Notes: generated from the letters alone by a model not told the origin. 64,000 nt of DNA from Perognathus longimembris pacificus (GCF_023159225.1 NC_063173.1:7198352-7262351); one strand, 5' to 3'; numbered from the stretch's first letter, positions 1 through 11,950 are shown. Translations and numbers: made by a program.

Positions 1-198
1 TCTTAGTTTGTTTGTCAGATGAGGTCTTACTCCTTGGACTTGGTTGGCATCAGACTTTAATCTTCCACAGTGGCTGAGAATTCAGGCATGTGCCACCAAC
101 CCATTCTTAAACACCTTCATTACTCCATGATGACCAAACATAAAGGTATTACCATGATATGATGGTATTTAAGTAATGAAGTGTTTAAGTTGTTTGTT

Positions 199-202
<4 letters not shown>

Positions 203-229
<27 letters not shown>
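203..229. repeat. (TG)n microsatellite
   Basis: About 13 TG units preceded by a short TTTG run. It abuts the 3' end of the antisense composite SINE that follows, so it is the expanded tail of that element read on the opposite strand. Confidence 0.95.
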
Positions 230-233
<4 letters not shown>

Positions 234-447
234 TGGTACTAGGGCTTTTATGTAGAGGCCCCAGCTCTTGCTCGACTTTTTCAAAGCTGGAGCTCTACTA
301 CTTGAACCATTCCACTTCTGACATTTTGCTGATTAATCAGAGATAAGAATATTTTGGATTTGTCTGCCTAGGCAGGTTTGCAACTACGATCTTCAGATTT
401 CAGCCTCCTGAGTAGTTTTACTTACAAGTGTGAGCCACTGGTACCTA
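230..447 (-). mobile_element. Old composite SINE: 7SL/B1-like left arm plus Geo-type right arm
   Basis: Read on the minus strand, the element starts with a B1/Alu-like segment (GCCTGTAATCCTAGCTACTC-type, here diverged), followed by GAGGCTGAGATCTGA-like sequence. A linker of the TTATCTCCAATTAACC type follows, then a right arm with TGGCTCAAGTGG-like and GAGTTCAAGCC-like blocks. This is the standard arrangement of the older SINE family in this window. The copy is strongly diverged and has no clear target duplication. Homology of the left arm to 7SL is visible; the family name is inference. Confidence 0.8.
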
Positions 448-455
448 ACTAGTAA

Positions 456-689
456 TAACAGTTTTTAAAGAAATAAACATCTTAAATGAATATATTAGCA
501 ATTATGTTTCTAAGTTAATGTTTCCCTCCAAGTTATCTTAAAATTTATACATATAGTATATAATTTGTGGCTATAACAGGTATTACAATAGGATATGCAA
601 TTGGTTTATTTATAATATGTGAATTTCTAATATGAGATAGTAGTATATATGTATATTCAGTATATATGTATATTCATACATATATACAG
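456..689. other. AT-rich unassigned sequence
   Basis: Low-complexity AT-rich DNA with a short imperfect TATATG array at about 640-690. No coding potential and no recognisable repeat family. Confidence 0.6.
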
Positions 690-690
690 A

Positions 691-906
691 TGGGTTCCAG
701 TTTGGCTCATACCAGGCTACTCAGGAGGCTGAGAGTGGAGGATTGTGGTTCGTAGCCAGCCTGGCAGAAAAGTCCCCATGATACTATTGTCTCCAGTTAA
801 CCACACAAAAACGGAAGTGGAGGTGTGGCTCAAAATGGTAGAGGGCTAGCCTTGAGTCCAAGAGCTGTGGGATACTGCCCAGGCCCTGATTTCAAGCCTT
901 ACAGTG
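691..906 (+). mobile_element. Old composite SINE (B1-like/Geo), plus strand
   Basis: Contains CTACTCAGGAGGCTGAGAG, the linker GTCTCCAGTTAACCAC and the right-arm block GTGTGGCTCAAAATGGTAG. It ends in GATTTCAAGCC. With the antisense copy at 230-447 it forms an inverted SINE pair about 240 bp apart. Confidence 0.8.
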
Positions 907-1359
907 TATCAAATAATACACATTTATACATATATAAATATTCATTTTGAATATATTTATGTATATACATGTACAAGTTACATTACATGCAAACACATAC
1001 ATATATGTGTGTCTTCTATTGCCACTATAGAATTCCATTTCCTCATGCCATAATAAATTATTTGGACCATCTAAAACTTAGCTTATGCCCACAGTTCATT
1101 CTATATACTTTTACACCTCATTTTACCTAGAAAAAGCAGTATTTTTTTGCATTTGTCAGACTTCTATATAGATGACATGTGCTTGTTGATCTGAGATGGG
1201 AATGCTGTTTAGTGTAAAGTCATTCTCTCAAAGACAACAAGAAAACAGACAGAAAGTTGAGAGTTCATAGTTCAGTAATCTAAAATTCTGATCTGCCAAG
1301 CCTACGTTTTTCTATTTTTAAATGTAAAATAATTACCATTTCCTGAATACTTTCTATCC
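907..1359. other. AT-rich unassigned sequence
   Basis: AT-rich with short TATACA-type stretches near 930-1010. Nothing else recognised. Confidence 0.55.
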
Positions 1360-1530
1360 AGCACTACTAAATATTTTCCATGTCTTACCTCAGCTAATCT
1401 GTACTGCAACCTTCTGAATTCTACACTATTATTTCCAAGATAGGAGAAGGAAATAGACCTGTAAATTGACACAGCTAGAAAGTAATAGAGCCAAGATGGA
1501 AACAGGATAAAAACACAAGATTCTCAAGGC
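1360..1530 (-). mobile_element. MIR fragment (antisense)
   Basis: The order CTCAGCTAATCTG, CAACCTTCTGAATT, ACTATTATTTCC, GATAGGAGAAGG, then GACACAGCTAGAAAGTAATAG follows the antisense MIR consensus (AACTCATTTAATCC ... TTTTACAGATGAGG ... CACACAGCTAGTAAGTGG). It is an ancient mammal-wide SINE remnant; assignment is by eye. Confidence 0.65.
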
Positions 1531-1831
1531 TGCCTGCATCCCACTATTTGGCATGCTGGTACTTTTCTGAATTACCTGGCAAGGAGTTAAAAATACCTTC
1601 ATCCGATCTATGTCAACATATACCAGCCTACTGTGTAAAGGCTGAAATAATTCCTGCCTGGCTTTTGTTAAGGAGAAAGAATTGAATATATGCTCAACAA
1701 AAAGTTGTAACTTCTGCATTGTAATGCAGAAATGTGTAGGGCTGATGTATCACTTTAGGACACCAAAAAGACTAACATCACCAACAATGGTAACAGGTGT
1801 TCTTTCTAGATGAGCAGCCTCTAGGAGCTTA
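1531..1831. other. Unassigned sequence
   Basis: No repeat signature or coding pattern seen. A minus-strand 96-codon frame (1429-1719) runs into the MIR fossil and is not a gene candidate. Confidence 0.5.
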
Positions 1832-1892
1832 AGTATGCATGTATACATATACATACACATATACATATACATATACATGTGTATGTATATAT
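1832..1892. repeat. (CATATA)n-like simple repeat
   Basis: Imperfect array of ATACAT/ATATAC units. It reads as near-palindromic alternating purine-pyrimidine DNA that could extrude or melt. Confidence 0.85.
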
Positions 1893-2939
1893 GTCCTAAT
1901 GTTTCTTAGAAAAAAAATCAATGAAAATCAGCAAAGCAAGCGATTTGGAAATCATTCCACAAATTCATATTTCAAAAGCTCGGTGGGTTTCACTCCAGAG
2001 AGAATTATTGAAATGTAAAAAGCTACAGAATGTCCCACGCTGGCCCTTTTCCTCTTCTTTTCCAGTGTCAGGCCAGAATGGTCAGGATTACATGGGATAC
2101 ATTGTTGTTACTTTTTACAATTAAAGATAATTGAGGCAAAGCAGGTTTCATTACATAGAAATTTGGTCAAGAGCTTTGGCTCTTGATCATTCTCTCTCTC
2201 TTTCAAGGCCATTTTTCATTCCATCACTTCCTTTTCTACCAAAGGCTAGACCCAAAATAAAATATGTTATCACAACTCTGCAAACCTCTGTCAAACCTTT
2301 CTTATGTCTTTATTAGCCAGGAGCTTCTCAGTTTAGCCTTAAAAAATCCCAGTTTTGTTTGTTTGGTTTTTCTCCATGACCAGATATTTCCAGAATCATC
2401 AGCTCGGCTACTTCCACCATCTAGTGGCAAGAGACAGAAGTGAAGAGATTTTACGTTTTGGAAAATTGCTAATATTCTAAAATAGCAAGAATCGGCGTAA
2501 TCATTTTCTAGTGGTTTAAAAAATTATGCTTCGAAAAGAAAAATACGATGATTTTCTTCAATTAGAAGTCAGTGCCCCTGTGTCACTACTGGGTTGTTTT
2601 GTGTTGTTGTTTTGTTTTTCTTAAATTTTGCTCTTCTTCTGTTAAAAGGTCTTCCTAGAATAAGCCAAATAAAAAGCATCTATGAAGTGACCAATGTGAG
2701 CTGAGGCATTATAGAGGGATTGCATATTCTTGCTCACATACAATAGGATCCATCCGCCTTGGAGGAAATACATAAGTAGCTGGGAAACTAGAAGCTCCGC
2801 TGGTGGAAGGGTGGCTCAGGTAAGTGACTCACTGTGTCAGGATCTTAGTGAGTCTCTCTTCTCCACAAAGCCCCTAACATGAGGAAGTGGCCCTGCTTTG
2901 CAGTACTCCACATTCCCTTCCTCTTTTTTCTTTCTTTGT
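1893..2939. other. Unassigned sequence
   Basis: Mixed-composition DNA with three short overlapping plus-strand frames (1921-2124, 2131-2316, 2879-3187). None has a recognisable family, and the last runs into a SINE arm. CCATCTAGTGGCAA at about 2419-2432 is only a partial CTCF-like match. Confidence 0.5.
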
Positions 2940-3038
2940 CGGTTGTGGGACTTGAACCCGGGGCCCGGGTGCTCTCCCTGAGCCTCTTTGTGCTCAAGGC
3001 TAACCCTCTACCAGTTGAGCCACAGCTTCACTTCCTCC
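2940..3038 (-). mobile_element. Isolated Geo-type SINE right arm
   Basis: Only the right arm is present: GGGACTTGAACCC, GCTCAAGGCTAACCCTCTACC and AGTTGAGCCACAG on the plus strand. The left arm is missing, so this is a 5'-truncated copy. Confidence 0.75.
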
Positions 3039-3310
3039 CTTCCTCTTTCTTGAGCAATCTCATCCACGGCCATGGCTGCTACACCCTGAAGACATCCTTA
3101 CTTCAGTTTCTAGGTCAGATCTCTCTCAGTTCCTATGTCTTTTATATTAAACTGCCTGTTGAACATCTCTACTTAGATACAAGATAAATTCCAATTACTT
3201 AAACTGAATTGCTCAAACTTAAACAGAATGGCTCCCTGTGCTTTCTGCTACTCTAAAGTCTGTTTATCGATAGGCATGCTCTTTTCTTGTTGTGTTCTGT
3301 TTTGTTTTTG

Positions 3311-3383
3311 TGCTGGGATGAAATTCAGGGCCTTACACAGTCTACGAGGAGAAGTGCTTTAGCAGAGAGCTACATTGCCAGAC
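3311..3383 (-). mobile_element. ID-like SINE monomer (antisense)
   Basis: GTGCTGGGATGAAATTCAGG, then GGCCTTACAC and AAGTGCTTTAGCAGAGAGCT, is the antisense of an ID/tRNA-Ala-like monomer (TAGCTC..TAAAGCACTT ... GGCCCTGAATTTCA). It stands alone without a right arm and is diverged. Confidence 0.6.
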
Positions 3384-3754
3384 ATTCTGCAGGCATCTGT
3401 GTTAATACTTCCTCTACCCAATCAATCAAATAAACACTGGGAATTAAACGCAATCCCTCGTCTTCTTTCTGTATTTTAGAGGTATTAAAGTCCTGATGAT
3501 AAGCTTCCTCCATCCCTAATACCTTAGGAGCAAGTCTTATCTCTTGCATTTTATATGATGCCTTTGATTGTAATATCATTCTTTTCCTATTTTCCTTTAA
3601 CTGTGCCCATAACACGAATAACTTTCTTAGTTGTAAATCAGGCTTTTTCTAATTTATAAATTGGGCTTTTTCCACTCTATTTCAAATTCTGTAGTCATCC
3701 CGCATGACCTGCAAGGTGAAGTACAATCCCTTCCTGACCTGCCTCCCCGCCCCG

Positions 3755-3768
3755 CCCCCCCCCCCCCC
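3755..3768. repeat. (C)14 mononucleotide tract
   Basis: Fourteen consecutive C after CCCCGCCCCG. One of six C or G runs of 12 bp or longer in this window. Confidence 0.95.
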
Positions 3769-4841
3769 ATGCCTACAGCTGCCTATGCAGTCAAGGCACC
3801 CTGAATCAGTTTCTCATTTCTTTGTTTTAGTCAACCACCAGTAAATCCCAGAACTCTCTCCTACTTTCTCACAACTTATGCCCTCAAGATACTCCTCTTG
3901 AAATGGACTGGTCACACCCATCCCCAATACACCCAGATTCTGAAAAAGAAATAAAGCAAGTCTTCTAGATCCTGGGATAATGTAAGTGGTCTTTTCTACC
4001 TTCTTTATTATATATATAACATGGTGTATGATATGTATCTAACTCTGAACTTGGGAATGTAATATGACAGCAGTGTGAAGACAGATTCCTTTTTGTATCC
4101 TCAAGGAACGACACAGAGGTTCAGGTTTTAGTAGGCCAAAACCGTTTTATTGAATAAGTAAATCAATCAATACACGTGCGAGATTTTAATATTAAAATTA
4201 ACTCTGTCTCAGAAATGCTAGATGCTTTTCCCCAGGTTTCCCAGGGAGAAATTACCAAAGCACGATCCATGCATGCATTTGTTGGCACCAAAATGTGTGG
4301 CGTTTTACAATAACCATGCTACACATAGCTTGGAGACAATAAAATCTTGGATTGTACACAAACAGAGAGGTAAGAAGGCATGGAAACACAAAGATAAATA
4401 GGACTATGGAGAAAAATATTCTAAAAGTAGTCCCAAGGTTTCCAGTTTAGAACACAGGAATAGTAGGAATACTTGCTACACCTCCTAACAAACATCAATA
4501 GCCATACAAAAACCTCTCCCTTTTGTGTATTCCATATTCCTTCCATATGAGCTTTGTTGGTAAGAGCGCCTCTGTTTCAATATGAGTGGATGTCCTTACC
4601 AACACTGTAACTTGAGCAAGCTCACATGGCTAGTATGCAGAGTATTTGAGGTTAGCTGCTTCTCATCCCAGAGCTGCAGAAAAGCATCATACACTTTTCT
4701 GCGGTGCCCCTGACATACTTTTCCCAAAGGATATGTCCCCAAATAAAACAAAATATTATTTAGAAGAAAGGATTCCATGATCGAATACATTTGGGAAATA
4801 TTTTGCACTAACCATATCGCTGTCTTAGAGGTTAAGTTGTA

Positions 4842-4887
4842 TATATGTATATGTATATATATATGTATCTATATATCTATATGTATG
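4842..4887. repeat. TATATG/TATC simple repeat
   Basis: Imperfect alternating TATATGTATA and TATCTATA units. Confidence 0.8.
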
Positions 4888-5324
4888 CATTAAACCTGAC
4901 CAAATCATATTTACTCATTCATCCTCTGATTTTCCTTAAAAAGCTGATAAAAACCCTACCAAATATACTGCATGTTATAGTTCTGGCATCATTGCGAATA
5001 CCAAGAAAAAAGTAAAAAAAAGGAAAACAAAACAAAATTAAAAATAAGATGTGGTTCAATTCCTAGGAGCTTACATGTTGACTCAGAGAAAGAAAAATGG
5101 CTACTGTAGGGTAAGCATATTACATAGTTCAGCAAATCTCATTTTGACCGACAGCATAAGGCATATTTCAAAATGCTAATCATTCAAGTGAATGCATGGG
5201 GTCTGAGATGCTATGATTTATGTGGAATTGGGAAGGCTTTGTGGAGGAAGAGGGTTTATGGTTCTGTTAGATAATACATACTTTCCTGGGAGCAGATCAC
5301 AGCAAGGATGGTAAGAAAATAATG

Positions 5325-5437
5325 AGACAAAGCATACATGGCGTAACATGTTGGATAAGACATGTCCTCGCTGCCTTACATATGAAACTGTAACCCCTCT
5401 GTACTTCACTTTGACAATAAAGAAATTCTTTAAAAAT
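5325..5437 (+). mobile_element. LINE-1 3' end
   Basis: Ends with GAAACTGTAACCCCTCTGTA and CTTTGACAATAAAG followed by A-rich sequence. The same terminal block recurs at the ends near 27778, 28948, 37170, 41652 and 60894, some in antisense. Short 3' fragment with no ORF2 sequence. Confidence 0.75.
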
Positions 5438-5965
5438 GCATACACGGCAACCCTTTTATGCCTACCTCTCTCTCAACAAGGGCATAGACATCTTCCTCAC
5501 CCTTACCTTTCACACCCCAAACACTTCTCAGAATTGTTTAATCTCAGGTAAAATTAGAAAACAAATTCATATTGGTCTGGTTAGAGAAATACACACCAAT
5601 TTGTAAAATGTCAGTCTCGTCTTTCTTGTCAATAGTTACTGATGGTTTTAAGATAAGATTTCTTAAATATATATACCCTAGGAAATACTGTTAATTTTAA
5701 TTATAGGATACCATAAATGTTTGCACACATCCAGATTTCAGATATGTTCATCTGTGTTAAATTATGAAGTTTAGAATGGATGAAATTCTGCGTCAATCAT
5801 TACTAGGTAAAGAAGGGGGGAGTAACAGTTCTCTCTCTCTCCCCCCTCCCTTTTTTCTCTCCTTCTCCCTCACAACTTCCTTTCTCCCTTTATTCCCCTC
5901 TCTGACCGTAGTCCTGTGCTGTCCATGTGTGGTCTCGCAGAGTTTAAGGCTTAGCAGCCCGTAAG
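5438..5965. other. Unassigned sequence with pyrimidine-rich tract
   Basis: Contains a CT/CCCT-rich tract at about 5828-5900. No other feature seen. Confidence 0.5.
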
Positions 5966-6197
5966 CACACACCAGTGGCTCACGCCTGGAATCCTAGCTA
6001 CTCAGAAGGCTGAGATCTGAGGATCGTAGCCTGAAGCCAGCCCGGGTAGGAAAGTCTGCAAGACTGTGATCTCTAATTAACCACCACAAAGATGGAGGCA
6101 GAGCTGGGGTTCAAGAGGTAGAGCTTCTGCCTTGAGGAAAGAAGACAAGGGACAGTGCCCAGGCCTTCAGTTCACTTTTGGTTCAAGCTCCAGGACC

Positions 6198-6198
<1 letters not shown>
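5966..6198 (+). mobile_element. Old composite SINE (B1-like/Geo), plus strand
   Basis: Well-preserved left arm (GTGGCTCACGCCTGGAATCC, TACTCAGAAGGCTGAGATCT) and right arm (AGCTGGGGTTCAAGAGGTAG, GGTTCAAGCTCCAGGACCA). The element passes directly into a CA microsatellite. Confidence 0.9.
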
Positions 6199-6234
<36 letters not shown>

Positions 6235-6240
6235 ATACAC
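6199..6240. repeat. (CA)n microsatellite at a SINE 3' end
   Basis: An uninterrupted CA run, then AAACACACATACAC interruptions. It begins exactly where the SINE terminal CCAGGACCA ends. Confidence 0.95.
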
Positions 6241-7697
6241 ATGCACGCACACATGCACACGTAACATTTTGAGTTCCTGGCACAGTAAGAATAAGCAGTA
6301 TATAATTATAACTTTATAACTCCAATTCCTCAGGAGAATAACATGAATATTTAAGTTCACATTCTATGTTCTTTGTCTATCCATAACCTACCACACATAG
6401 TAGGCACTAGTGTTTATTAGACAGACCTACACTGAAAAGAAAAATCCTTACGTTTTACGACAAAACAATATTTCTTAGAAGATTCTAGTTAGTGCCTGAA
6501 GAGAATGCATCCCCATCTTGTGGCAAGGAAAACAAATTCCTTCGAATTCACTACTAAATTGCATTTCTCCTTCCAAGCTCATACTTCACCCTGGCCCAGG
6601 CCTGCTAATGAAAACAGGCTAAGCCAGCCCATTTATCACTCAGGCAGCTAGTGGGCACTGAAGACAGATGAATCTGAGAATGGAGGCTTCAAGTAATACA
6701 GGAAGATGGAAGAAAGGATACCAAATCTGCAACAATGAGATTGCTCTGCGAATCATCAGAGGTTGCTCAGTCCCACACTTAAACTGCTACCCACCATTCT
6801 CTCACTGTATTTAAGCATGCCATATGTAAAGTCCTAATTAACACCTGAGAGCCACATGGTAGGATGGGAGGAGGGGCATTGTGTGGTTATTTAGTTTCCC
6901 TCTCACTCTTCTCCCCTTTAATACTTGACCCAAGAACACTAGACAGATCAAAGAAAGCGAAAAAGGTGTAAAAAACTGGCATTCTTAATTACAAGTTTGA
7001 ACTTTCTTTGCAGTTCCCTGATTTTAATAATAACATGCGAGGATTTAATCAAGGCAAGTTTTACAAACACTTGAACTGAATAATACAATAACTCCTTAAC
7101 TTGATTAGGAAATGTGTCCCCTTGCTGTTAAAATGTGTATTTGGTGCTGTCCTGCAAACTGGAGCTAGTTTGTACCAGCTGTGAGAACTTCTTGGGCCTC
7201 AGTTTCCAAGTTGTTTTGGTAGCTTTAAGTCGGTAGCCCGAAATTAGCCATAAGGAAAGCATTTATAGCAGAAAACAGGCAGACCTTATTAAAAACCGGA
7301 CCTTTTCTCCTCCTGAGATACATTGCACACATTTATCCCTATCCTGATAGCTGATAGAAGAAAGGTACACAGAGTCTCTTCCCCAAGAAGATCTAAAAGC
7401 ACATCTTATTTCGTTCAAATAACACCTCGGAGAGAGTCATGAGGAGAAGGGACAGGTCCCCAAAATAGCTGTCACTTGGCCTTGCTTAGAATGCCGGGAT
7501 GCACTTCCCTTCCATCCTCCTTAGAATACCAGGGCACTGTGGGAACTGCCGCTCCAGAGATGAATGGAAACTGGCAACCTTGCTGAACCCCACGGGTCTC
7601 CCTCACACACGGGGCTACTTTAAAAAGCAGTGTCGCAGTTAAAAACAAACCACGACAAGAATGCTATCCATCACATCTTCAAAAAGAACAGAGTCGG
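6241..7697. other. Unassigned, repeat-poor sequence
   Basis: Single-copy-looking DNA. The 6950-7260 part is AT-rich and of even complexity, and is a weak conserved non-coding candidate. No exon is supported. Confidence 0.45.
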
Positions 7698-7938
7698 CCT
7701 GGTGCCAGTGGCCCATGCCTGTAATCCTAGCTACTCAAGTGGCTGAGACCTGAGGATCACGGTTCAAATCTAGCCCCAGCACAAACAGCTGTGAGCCTCT
7801 TATCTCCAATTAGCCATAGAAAAAGTCAGAATGGCTGTGGCTCAAGTTGTAGAATGATAACCTTAAGCAAAAGAAGCCCAGGGACAGCACCCAGGCTCAG
7901 AGTTCATGCCCCAGGACTGGCAAAAAAAGAAAAAAAAA
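7698..7938 (+). mobile_element. Old composite SINE (B1-like/Geo), plus strand
   Basis: Near-complete: GGTGCCAGTGGCCCATGCCT, CTACTCAAGTGGCTGAGACC, linker TTATCTCCAATTAGCC, and right arm GGCTGTGGCTCAAGTTGTAG to CCAGGACTGGC. It ends in an A-rich tail with G interruptions. Confidence 0.9.
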
Positions 7939-10476
7939 GGTAGATAAAAGGGAAATAAATATAACAGAAAACTTGGGCTAAGGAAAACCACTGATATTGA
8001 AGATAAGCAACTCTGAGGTTCCTGGAAGGCAAGGAATAAAAGAAAGTGGGAAAAATCCTTCATAGATTATGAGATCGGATTTTCAGGATAACCAACCCCC
8101 AACTCTAATTAATAGACATTTTTTTTCCAATGAAGTATTGAATAGCCTAGGATATGAGGGTATAATCACCCAATCTTGTGTTTAGATCATTGTCATATAT
8201 ATGCAGAAGATTTAATATGCATAATGAAGATTCTTTAATGTTATCATCACCACCATCATCCCCATCTTCATCATTTTGATTGTAAGCCAGCTTAGACCAG
8301 TATTAATTAGTCTATGTAGCATAAAGCCTCTTTGGGAGCTGATTAGAGAGGAAGGGGAAAAGACTAATTGAGAGAAAGAAAAGAAGGGCAGTTCCCTGGA
8401 GGTGCTTCACAGGAGAAGCAGTTAGAACGCAACTGAAATGGAAGTGCTCATGAAGAGCAGCCCTGGATGCCAGCGCAAGCCCTTGTCAGTTGATCATGGT
8501 GATCAGAGAGAGCAGGCATCAGTATTTGTTTGCAAAGGCAACAGGTCCCTACAGAAGGCCAATGTCATCTGAAATGAGCAGAAAATCATTGTTCCCGAGA
8601 GCTCAACCTTAGAGTCAGCTTCGTTCCCTTCCTGCTGAAGGAACCCTTGCAAGTCCTCGGGGCCTGGGGGATTCTGGAAACAAGAAGCATTCTGGCCCCG
8701 AGTGACTTAGCCCTGAGAGAAGGGATGGTATCATGATCACGTCAGATGGGCACAGTGGACTGACCATCTACCTTACAGCTCTGTTGTTTTTTCTTGAAGT
8801 AGAAAGATTCTCTGTGCCCCAATCCTTCATCTTTTCTCTTTCATGTAGTTATTTCTACCAATAGCAAATCATTTTCAAAGAACCTCTGGAAAAATGCACA
8901 AGGAGTCCCAGAAATACAATATTTACATATTTTATGTATCATGTCATATTTACTAGGAAGTAACTATTGGCCAATATTTTAATGTATTGATAGTAAGTAC
9001 AATCAGCAGATAGTAATGAGAACTGAATGGTTCTTAGGATATCAGAGTATTTAAAATGTACCCAAATGAGCAGAACACAGCTAGCAATGATAAAGCATAT
9101 GACTTCTAGACTGTACCAAACTTCAGGGCTATCTTAAACATAATTTAAATTTTCTTCTACTTTATTGGCCATCATGAAAAAATCCCAGAAAGTCTCAGAG
9201 ACAGCTTGGTAGGTGCATGTATTTTACTGGAAAGTTACATGGAAATACTGGGGAAATATGTTTTCTGGATAATGAAATAAATTTTTTGTTACCAACAGCA
9301 AATGTGTCAGGGTTTTCTTTTCTCATTTCAATTCCCGTACATTACAGTCTTATCTTGATTTCTGTTTATCTTTTAATAAGTGTTTTTTTTTTTTTATCTG
9401 AAGCACAAAATCCAATAGCACAGCCAAGGAAAGGGAAGGGAAACCAGAGAGCACAGAAAAATTGTATTCTCATTTAATTTTTCTATCTTGTCAAAATACT
9501 TTTGATCAAGAAATTGCTTAAAATTTTAAAAGTACATACAGAGTATAGGAAATCATGAATATTACTCAATAGGAAGAAATCTGGTAAACAGTTTCCCCTA
9601 CATAAAATTGGTATCGAGGAGTCAACTCACACAAATTCTTTCTTAGTTTAGACAGCAAGGCAACCATTAAGTGTGATCATGATATATTTGTTCCTTTGCT
9701 TTGTTTCTGGAACCAGGAATGTAGAAGGACTGAGCATTTGAACCAAACAATGGTGTACTCTTGAGATTAAAAATAACATAGGTAAATGGCTTATTTTCCA
9801 CTCAGTTTTTTATTCTTGGCTCTTTCCTTAGCCATTCCTAACAGACAAGTGCAGTAAAAATATGTCCCACAAATACTAGGTCGGCTTCCAACTCACAGGA
9901 AGACCCTTTGGCAAGCAGCCTGCCTCTCTTCCACTTCTAAAAGAGCCACAGCAATGAAGACTAACAACCAGCAACGCGGACCAGCAACCATCACCAGCTA
10001 CGAAGTGTGAAGAACACGTTCACTGACCTTCAGAGGGGAGATGTGTGACTGCAAGACGTATCCATGGACATTTTCTATCTGAGACAGGTTCTTTTCCGAT
10101 ACGTGCACGAGCTCTGGCCCTCTTACTTCATGAGTTAGTCGAGGTAAGGAATGATCGTGTGGGGCGTCCTCATCTTGATAGCGATACTTCTAGGAGAAAA
10201 GACAACCAAGGAAAAGAGGCATCATTGTGTTTGCAAAGACTTCAAGTTTGAACTTCACATTCTAACCTCCTTGGCAGGTTACAGTGTGTGCCTATTGTTA
10301 ACGCCAACCAACTTCTCCACAGACACTTGGTGATCACTGTAAGCCAGATTCAGCAGGAGCAAGTGAGATCAATATTCACCACTGCTGATCAGGTAGTTTT
10401 GCCTGACACTATACTCTTTTTATTTTTATGAGCTATGAGAATAGGATAATAAATGAAACAAAGGAAATTTACTTAA
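7939..10476. other. Unassigned, repeat-poor sequence
   Basis: About 2.5 kb without a recognised interspersed repeat. Contains a trinucleotide CATCAC/ATCATC-rich stretch near 8240-8275 and a T run near 9385. GAGGTAAGG at 10140-10148 looks like a splice donor, but no exon-like frame supports it. Confidence 0.45.
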
Positions 10477-10706
10477 GTCCAGAGTTGGTGGCTCATGCCT
10501 GTAAACCCAGAGACTGAGACACATGAGATGTGAGTGTTGCAGTTCAAAGCCAGCTTGGACAAGAAAGTCTGTGACTCTTATTTCCAATTAACCAGCAAAA
10601 ATCCTGAAGTAAAGATATGGCTCAAGTGGCAGAGCACCTGCCTTGAGCTAAAAAGCTAAGCAAGAAGCCAAGGCCCTGAGTTCAAAGACCAGCACTAGGG
10701 GAAAAA
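10477..10706 (+). mobile_element. Old composite SINE (B1-like/Geo), plus strand
   Basis: GTGGCTCATGCCTGTAAACC, linker TTATTTCCAATTAACCAGC, and right arm ATATGGCTCAAGTGGCAGAG with GAGTTCAAAGACCAGCAC. The copy is moderately diverged. Confidence 0.88.
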
Positions 10707-11759
10707 GCCAGAGGAAATGAAAAGGAAACATTAGTTAAGTAGCAGTGGAGGTAACTCTTCAAACAACCATAATTGTCCAGCATATGCTAAACTTTCAGGT
10801 GACATATAGAGAAGAAAAAGCACTGTGTAAGATAATGGAATTCTTACATGTCCAACCAGGAAAACTTCATTTTGTCTCAGGATTTGTGAAAAACTTAAGT
10901 TTCCACAATAATGAGAAAAATTCTCTACATCTCTATGATTTGTATAAACCGGAAAGGGAAGACAATTTGCTGTTCTTTTACTTCATATGAAGACTGTTGA
11001 TTTTTTTTTTTGGCTCACTGGATTACAGGACAGAAGACCAGAAATTTTCAGAATGAAGCTACCATTTATAGAACTTCAAACAATCAACATAAGTCATCTG
11101 GCTCTACTCAGACGATCCTTAAGGAGAAAGAGACAATGTTTTCTTATCTCTTATTTTCTTTTCCTCTCCTCTTAACTATCTTAAGAGAAAAAGCAGCTAC
11201 ATGACTCTAACGACAGGCGAATCCGTTGGCAAAAGCCATGATTTGAACTTTTCAGCTAGGGGGTTGTCAGGAAGGGAAACAGAATCAGGATAAGAAATGA
11301 TGCGGACACTCATTCCTGATCAAAGGGTCAGTCTTCCCCTTCAGCCTTTGCCTGGGCCTCCATGGCGGGCTTTCGTTTTCTCTGTGTGTCCTTCCCTTTT
11401 CTTTTGAAGCTGTTCCTCTAGAGTCCCCATTATTGAAAGTTACACCCTGCCTGACCCACTATCCAGCTAATAAAATGCTATTTTGCCTTAATCACTGAAA
11501 TATCATCACAAAACCATCTCAGCATTAACTGTAATGTCTAATATCTATCTAGAGCCCCATTATGTTAACATCAACAGGTTATCAGAAACAGGTCTTCATT
11601 GCAAATATATTCACTCATCTTTGAGATGAAAAATATGCTTTTGTGAACATCAGCTTTTACTGATAGTAACAAGACCACCCAGGATTTGTAATATGATTTG
11701 ATGTTCACTCTTAGAAGTGGATTATTTATCAGTACTTGTATTTTCCAGGGAGTCCAATG
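10707..11759. other. Unassigned sequence
   Basis: AT-rich, with three short overlapping plus-strand frames (10745-11204), none with recognisable domains. A T tract lies at about 10997-11010. Confidence 0.45.
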
Positions 11760-11950
11760 GAATATTAATCTCAAAGCAAAAATTATATTTAACAATGTCA
11801 CCATTGCAATTCGCAAAGGATTCTCACATCCTACTTCCATTACCACCATTCTAACAGTGACATTCCTTAGTACCTGTGACAAAACCGACTCTCCGAGAGG
11901 TTAAAGTACATATCCAAGATCACCTCTGAGAGAATATCAGAACTGTCTAG
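11760..11950 (-). mobile_element. MIR-like fragment (antisense), diverged
   Basis: ATTCTCACATCC, then CCGAGAGGTTAAAGTACAT, CCAAGATCACC and GAATATCAGAACTG follow the antisense MIR order (CATTTAATCC ... GAGAGGTTAAGTAACTTG ... CCAAGGTCACACAG ... GCCGGGATTCG). Strongly diverged. Confidence 0.5.

Larger units (their letters stand above)
3384..5324. other. Unassigned sequence with poly-C and AT repeats
   Basis: Mostly single-copy-looking DNA. It contains a 14-bp C run (3755-3768), an antisense polyadenylation-like TTTTATTGAATAA near 4145 that could mark an unrecognised antisense retroelement, and an imperfect TATATG array at about 4842-4887. No exon is supported. Confidence 0.45.

Noticed and set aside
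4081..4400. Antisense LTR or retroelement suggested by TTTTATTGAATAA near 4145
   Set aside because: No terminal motifs, partner repeat or target duplication were visible, so only the possibility is noted in the stretch annotation.
10045..10251. Possible exon ending at the donor-like GAGGTAAGG (10140-10148)
   Set aside because: The encoded sequence is unfamiliar, no convincing acceptor and branch pattern precedes it, and the frame runs on past the donor.
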